NCBI RefSeq assembly: GCF_014529535.1 | Contig: NW_023503372.1 | Span: 62,001-126,000 of the forward strand | DNA from: Bradysia coprophila | Taxonomy: Eukaryota > Arthropoda > Insecta > Diptera > Sciaridae | DNA length: 64,000 nt | Direction: 5' to 3' | Shown here: one piece after another, positions 60,266 through 64,000 of the stretch | Layout: every line of letters starts with the position of its first letter | Numbering within the stretch: the stretch's first letter is position 1 | Translations under genes and position numbers: made by a program | The notes under the pieces: model-generated | The model's database searches: none | What the model was told of the DNA's origin: nothing | What the model saw: only the letters and a program-made list of their open reading frames with translations

Positions 60266-63200
60266 TTACATGCTTAAATAACCACTATTCTGGGCACGTC
60301 TACGTCCGACTAGATAAGCGATCAAAACAACTACGACCAAACCAGCCAGGGCACATCCTATGAAAGAAACACAGATAAATCGATCCCTTTCTCGGCGACA
60401 CAATTTCTTTTCCTAATTGTCAAATCAAATAGCAATCCTTACCAACAGCAATCGGAACAATATCCGGTGTATCGATAGCCTCACAGTCTCGTGCCGTTGA
60501 AAATTGATCGGTGTTTTGTTTATGGAATGCTTCCAATTGAACATGGGAAATGGTTGCGTTGGCAACAACCTCCTTACCATCGACTTTTGTGAAGCCAATA
60601 GTTTGCAATTTGTTGCAGTGATACGACATCGACAATGAGGTTGGGAAATCGTTGTTGATGTGGTACAGCTCCAAGGTTTGATTAGCTGGAAAGTGGAAAG
60701 AAGTTGAGAAACAGGGAATACTGTCGCCCCGTACTGCCTACTTAATTGTTTCTACTACACTCCCGTCTACGAAGTTGAAGTTAAAGAACCTTCTTCGCGC
60801 TAATTAATAACTTTCCTGTTTCCTTCGACGAATCAGAATTTGTTCTCAAATCCGTTTGTTCATCTTAACAAGACACAATTTTATATTTAAAAGAGTTCCC
60901 AGCCAATGAGATGATTAGATCTATGATATCTTGGCGCAAAATTTGAAACTGCTGTGGCGTTTTCAAATTTTGCGCCAAAATATCATAAGCTGGAAGAGGG
61001 ATTCTTTTGAAAAACAGCCTACCGAAATCGGACGCATTTTCTATTGGAATTTTTTATATGTGCCTAGAAAGGACTTCGACCCTAGAAGCCAAAACCAATT
61101 TCAAAAAAATTCTTCGAAGTTTGTGTGGCTGGTCAAAGGTGAGCAAAAACCGAAAAGTTGCAATTTTCTTACAAAAATTGCTCCAGTTACACGAGCCGTA
61201 TAGGGTCGTGTGGGGTGTCATTAGAAAGGTAATCACATGTACTATTGAGCCGAATAGGTTCTTATTGGGTTTAGAATTCATCCACACTGAAATATGTGCA
61301 GATAAAGTTTTTAACCGAATACGTACACTGTTCTTACTGAAATTTCTCGAGGTACACAAAATGTACATGGTCGTGTGGGGTATCATTTGAAAGGTAATTT
61401 TATGTGCTTTTGAGCCAAATAGAGACTAATGTGGTTTGGATGCATCTATGATAAAATATGGACACTTAAACATTTCAACTTCTTTTTCATCGCATATGTA
61501 TCCAAACCACATTAGTCTCTATTTGGCTCAAAAGCACATAAAATTACCTTTCAAATGATACCCCACACGACCATGTACATTTTGTGTACCTCGAGAAATT
61601 TCAGTAAGAACAGTGTACGTATTCGGTTAAAAACTTTATCTGCACATATTTCAGTGTGGATGAATTCTAAACCCAATAAGAACCTATTCGGCTCAATAGT
61701 ACATGTGATTACCTTTCTAATGACACCCCACACGACCCTATACGGCTCGTGTAACTGGAGCAATTTTTGTAAGAAAATTGCAACTTTTCGGTTTTTGCTC
61801 ACCTTTGACCAGCCACACAAACTTCGAAGAATTTTTTTGAAAGTGGTTTTGGCCACTAGGGTCGAAGTCCTTTCTAGGCACATATAAAAAATTCCAATAG
61901 AAAATGCGTCCGATTTCGGTAGGCTGTTTTTCAAAAGAATGCCTCGGAAACGCTTCATTGACTAGGAATATCTATGACCTCAAACACAAAATTCATTCAT
62001 TACGGGAATTGACAGATTTAAACACGATTGAGGTTCGGAATGGCGTCGGGTTGAGCCTACCAGAAAATTAATTTTCAATTTCGGATTTAACCCGAACCGA
62101 AACTGTCAAGTCCGGCTTCTAATAAAATTGATTTATGCCAGTCCGAGGTGCATGTAAAAAAAACCGCCTTTTGGCCAGTCCAGGTCTGCGTTTGTCAAAT
62201 CTGTCGTAAGATTCTTTCTTCTACAAAGCAAAGAGCTTTGTCTAATACCTCCACACTTCAACTAACCTACAGTCAGTCAGTCAGTCAATATCTAACGTCT
62301 TCTCCATTAACAAGGCCATTCAATACAAGAACTTTCCACCCTATTGATGAACAAAAACAATCAACCCGACAAAAGGTCTTACCTTTAGCATCGGCAGCCA
62401 CATCGCTGGAATTGATGGACAAATAGATCTTCGACAACATAAATTGCTGGGCCGTATCATTTGCTGTAAACTGGAGCATCATTTGCGATTTCTGTCCCCA
62501 TGTAACAGTAATGTATTGATTAGCGGTTCCGCACGAACCCTCGGCAACTTTGGTATCATTGACTGGAATGTTGTACAGAACGTTTGTGTCCTTATCGGCT
62601 GTTTGAATGAGAGAAAAATCAATAAATTTTTTGCTGATATTTAATGGAATAATTATACAAATACAGTCTTATCAGTGAAAACGAAACGATGGGAGGAACT
62701 ATACATGATGTACATAGCAGCGCATAAAGACAAAACTGCAAACATTGCATTTATGTAGGCGACATAAATCATTTCATTTGTGTGCTTGATACAAACAGAG
62801 TACAATGAATGCATATAGAAGAGAACTGCAAATAAATTGTGCAGACGCGTCAGTTTGCCTGTTATCAAGAAAGTGTATGAGCAACTCTGTGTTGCATTCG
62901 GAATGTTTTGAAATTTGATAAGAATATCCTTGAGACCAACTGAATCAACTGAATTACCATTTTATGACTAAATTTAGTTTTGAATATCATTTCGGAATTT
63001 GTTTTCTTCATCCGTATGAATGACTCAATGAATGACTGGATGATGCAAATGATTAACTGTATTCCGCATCCGTTGTGTAGGTCATCATTTTGAATTCCAA
63101 AACATTAATTCACAATCACAGAATGTCTTTGGAATTTTTGTTTGGAATTGGTACATAAACCGTAATAGCACCAGACCGATAACTTCTACTTAAGTTTTCA

Positions 63201-64000
63201 TCCATTATAACGAGGAACGTATGTTTGCATTTCTAATGAGTGTGAGTCACACAGAAATTGTGTTGTTGTGGTGGGGCCAAAGACATTTGTCAAAGTAGAA
63301 TGAATTTCACTGAAAATTCGACGACATGAGTATCAACGAAAGAGAAGAATCGATGACAACTCGTCATTTCTTCAGGAACTCGACACTTCTTCAGAAAATC
63401 GTCGAATTTTCAGTGCCATGGGGTAATTGCGACACAGTCGATCCTAACAAAATTGATGCAATATTGATGCATCGGACTTTAAGAGTCCATAACACGACCT
63501 GCTCACTCTTAATGTTAAAATTTTCTGTTCTTTGAGCTTTGAGCAGTATGAGCATGAATGGAAAAGTAATGTCTGAAGTTGCTTCGAATTTATGTCGGGC
63601 TATGATTTCGGGGCCGGAACAGCCTAAAACAATTTTTTTTAAACCCGACCGAGAGCTCATTCGAATGACTCAAAACCCGACGAGCCAATCAACTATTCGG
63701 TCTTTCGGGCTAGCCCGCCCATCTCTAATTCCAAAATTATCCTTGAAAAGTGTGCCAAGTTACTACCCCATTTCAGACTTACCAACATTCTTATAGGTCA
63801 AATTCAATTGCACAGCCAATTGAACAATAACGCAAGTTTGATTCTTGTCGCCGAACGTCCATTTTCTATACTCTGGTGACGGAACTGGTACAGGCGATGG
63901 GGCAACAGTAGTAGTACTTGGGGCTGGTGTCGTAGTAGTTGAAGTAGTTGGAGTGGGTGTTGTAGGGTCCGTTGAAGTGCTTGTAGTAGTGGTGGTGGTT
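60266..64000 (-). CDS. Lysosome-associated membrane glycoprotein (LAMP), 3' part
   Basis: Four exons on the minus strand: 64000-63783 (cut by the window edge), 62598-62383, 60685-60443, 60357-60266. All junctions are phase 1 and give the last 255 aa. The visible protein begins in a Thr/Ser/Pro-rich mucin-like hinge. A LAMP luminal domain follows (WTFGDKNQTCVIVQLAVQLN, GSCGTANQYITVTWG, LQFTANDT), with the expected cysteines and N-glycosylation sequons. TPDIVPIAVGCALAGLVVVV is the start of one membrane helix, then GRRRAQNSGYLSM. The final GYLSM is the tyrosine sorting signal (GYxxO) that sends LAMPs to lysosomes. LAMPs protect and shape the lysosomal membrane. The 1.7-kb intron 60686-62382 holds the long inverted repeat. 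The signal peptide and first exons lie outside the window. Confidence 0.93.
60922..60987. repeat. Short inverted repeat in the Lamp intron
   Basis: TATGATATCTTGGCGCAAAA and TTTGCGCCAAAATATCATA-like arms of 27 bp with one mismatch around a 12-bp loop. Confidence 0.85.
61001..61940. repeat. ~440-bp-arm near-perfect inverted repeat in the Lamp intron
   Basis: Left arm 61001-61441 and right arm 61501-61940 are reverse complements with only a few mismatches; conceptual translations of matching frames differ at 2 of 110 residues. The loop is about 60 bp. Each arm includes two diverged ~166-bp tandem units (GTGTGGGGTGTCATTAGAAA and GTGTGGGGTATCATTTGAAA). The mirrored ORFs of 110-135 codons are side products of the repeat. 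Confidence 0.93.

Noticed and set aside
60420..60442. LAMP ending in KDCYLI at 60420
   Set aside because: That is read-through of the GTAAGG donor; splicing to 60357 adds the transmembrane helix and GYLSM signal.
61007..61958. Mirrored 90-135 codon ORFs as genes
   Set aside because: The same peptides are read from both arms of an inverted repeat on opposite strands, lie in an intron and have no domain motifs.

Overview
This window is AT-rich eukaryotic DNA, almost certainly from an insect and most likely a dipteran. The evidence is short GT-AG introns (mostly 48-95 bp), a seven-transmembrane insect odorant receptor with the dipteran-type motif LPYPAWYP, and animal genes for UVRAG, LAMP and a CABIT-domain protein. 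A nematoceran such as a fungus gnat or gall midge is my guess; the sequence does not prove it.

Layout. 1-14620 has no recognisable coding gene and is probably the 5' flank and first intron(s) of the next gene. 14631-27022 (+) is a five-exon CABIT-domain gene (925 aa, Serrano/GAREM/THEMIS family) with a 9.45-kb intron full of repeats. 27410-39388 is, I argue, one ~12-kb DNA transposon inserted just past that gene's poly(A) signals. It has 13-bp terminal inverted repeats, TACC flanks, two long subterminal arrays sharing an oppositely oriented GCAACTGT core, a CACTA-like (CMC) transposase on the - strand, a divergent ten-exon DUF4806 gene on the + strand, and a second, shorter DUF4806 gene near the left end. 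39390-44300 is gene-free and holds a GC-rich hAT-type element with an 8-bp target duplication. 44320-45258 (-) is a C2H2 zinc-finger gene. 46410-48693 (-) is a complete five-exon odorant receptor whose third intron is built largely of nested MITEs. 51242-53399 (-) is Uvrag. 53400-57190 is gene-free apart from another hAT element and a foldback. 57192-57789 (+) is a small three-exon zinc-finger gene. 60266-64000 (-) is the 3' part of a Lamp gene running off the right edge, with a ~940-bp near-perfect inverted repeat in an intron.

The host genes do not form an operon or an obvious pathway. UVRAG (endosome/autophagosome maturation) and LAMP (lysosomal membrane) both serve the endolysosomal system, but their neighbourhood may be chance. 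The dominant theme between genes is non-autonomous foldback DNA: at least fifteen inverted-repeat elements, several with clear target-site duplications (8 bp hAT-like, 7 bp, TAA, TA). The most novel candidates are the DUF4806-carrying transposon and the long intronic hairpin in Lamp.

Gene models were spliced by eye using GT-AG sites, phase bookkeeping and family resemblance. No database search was possible.
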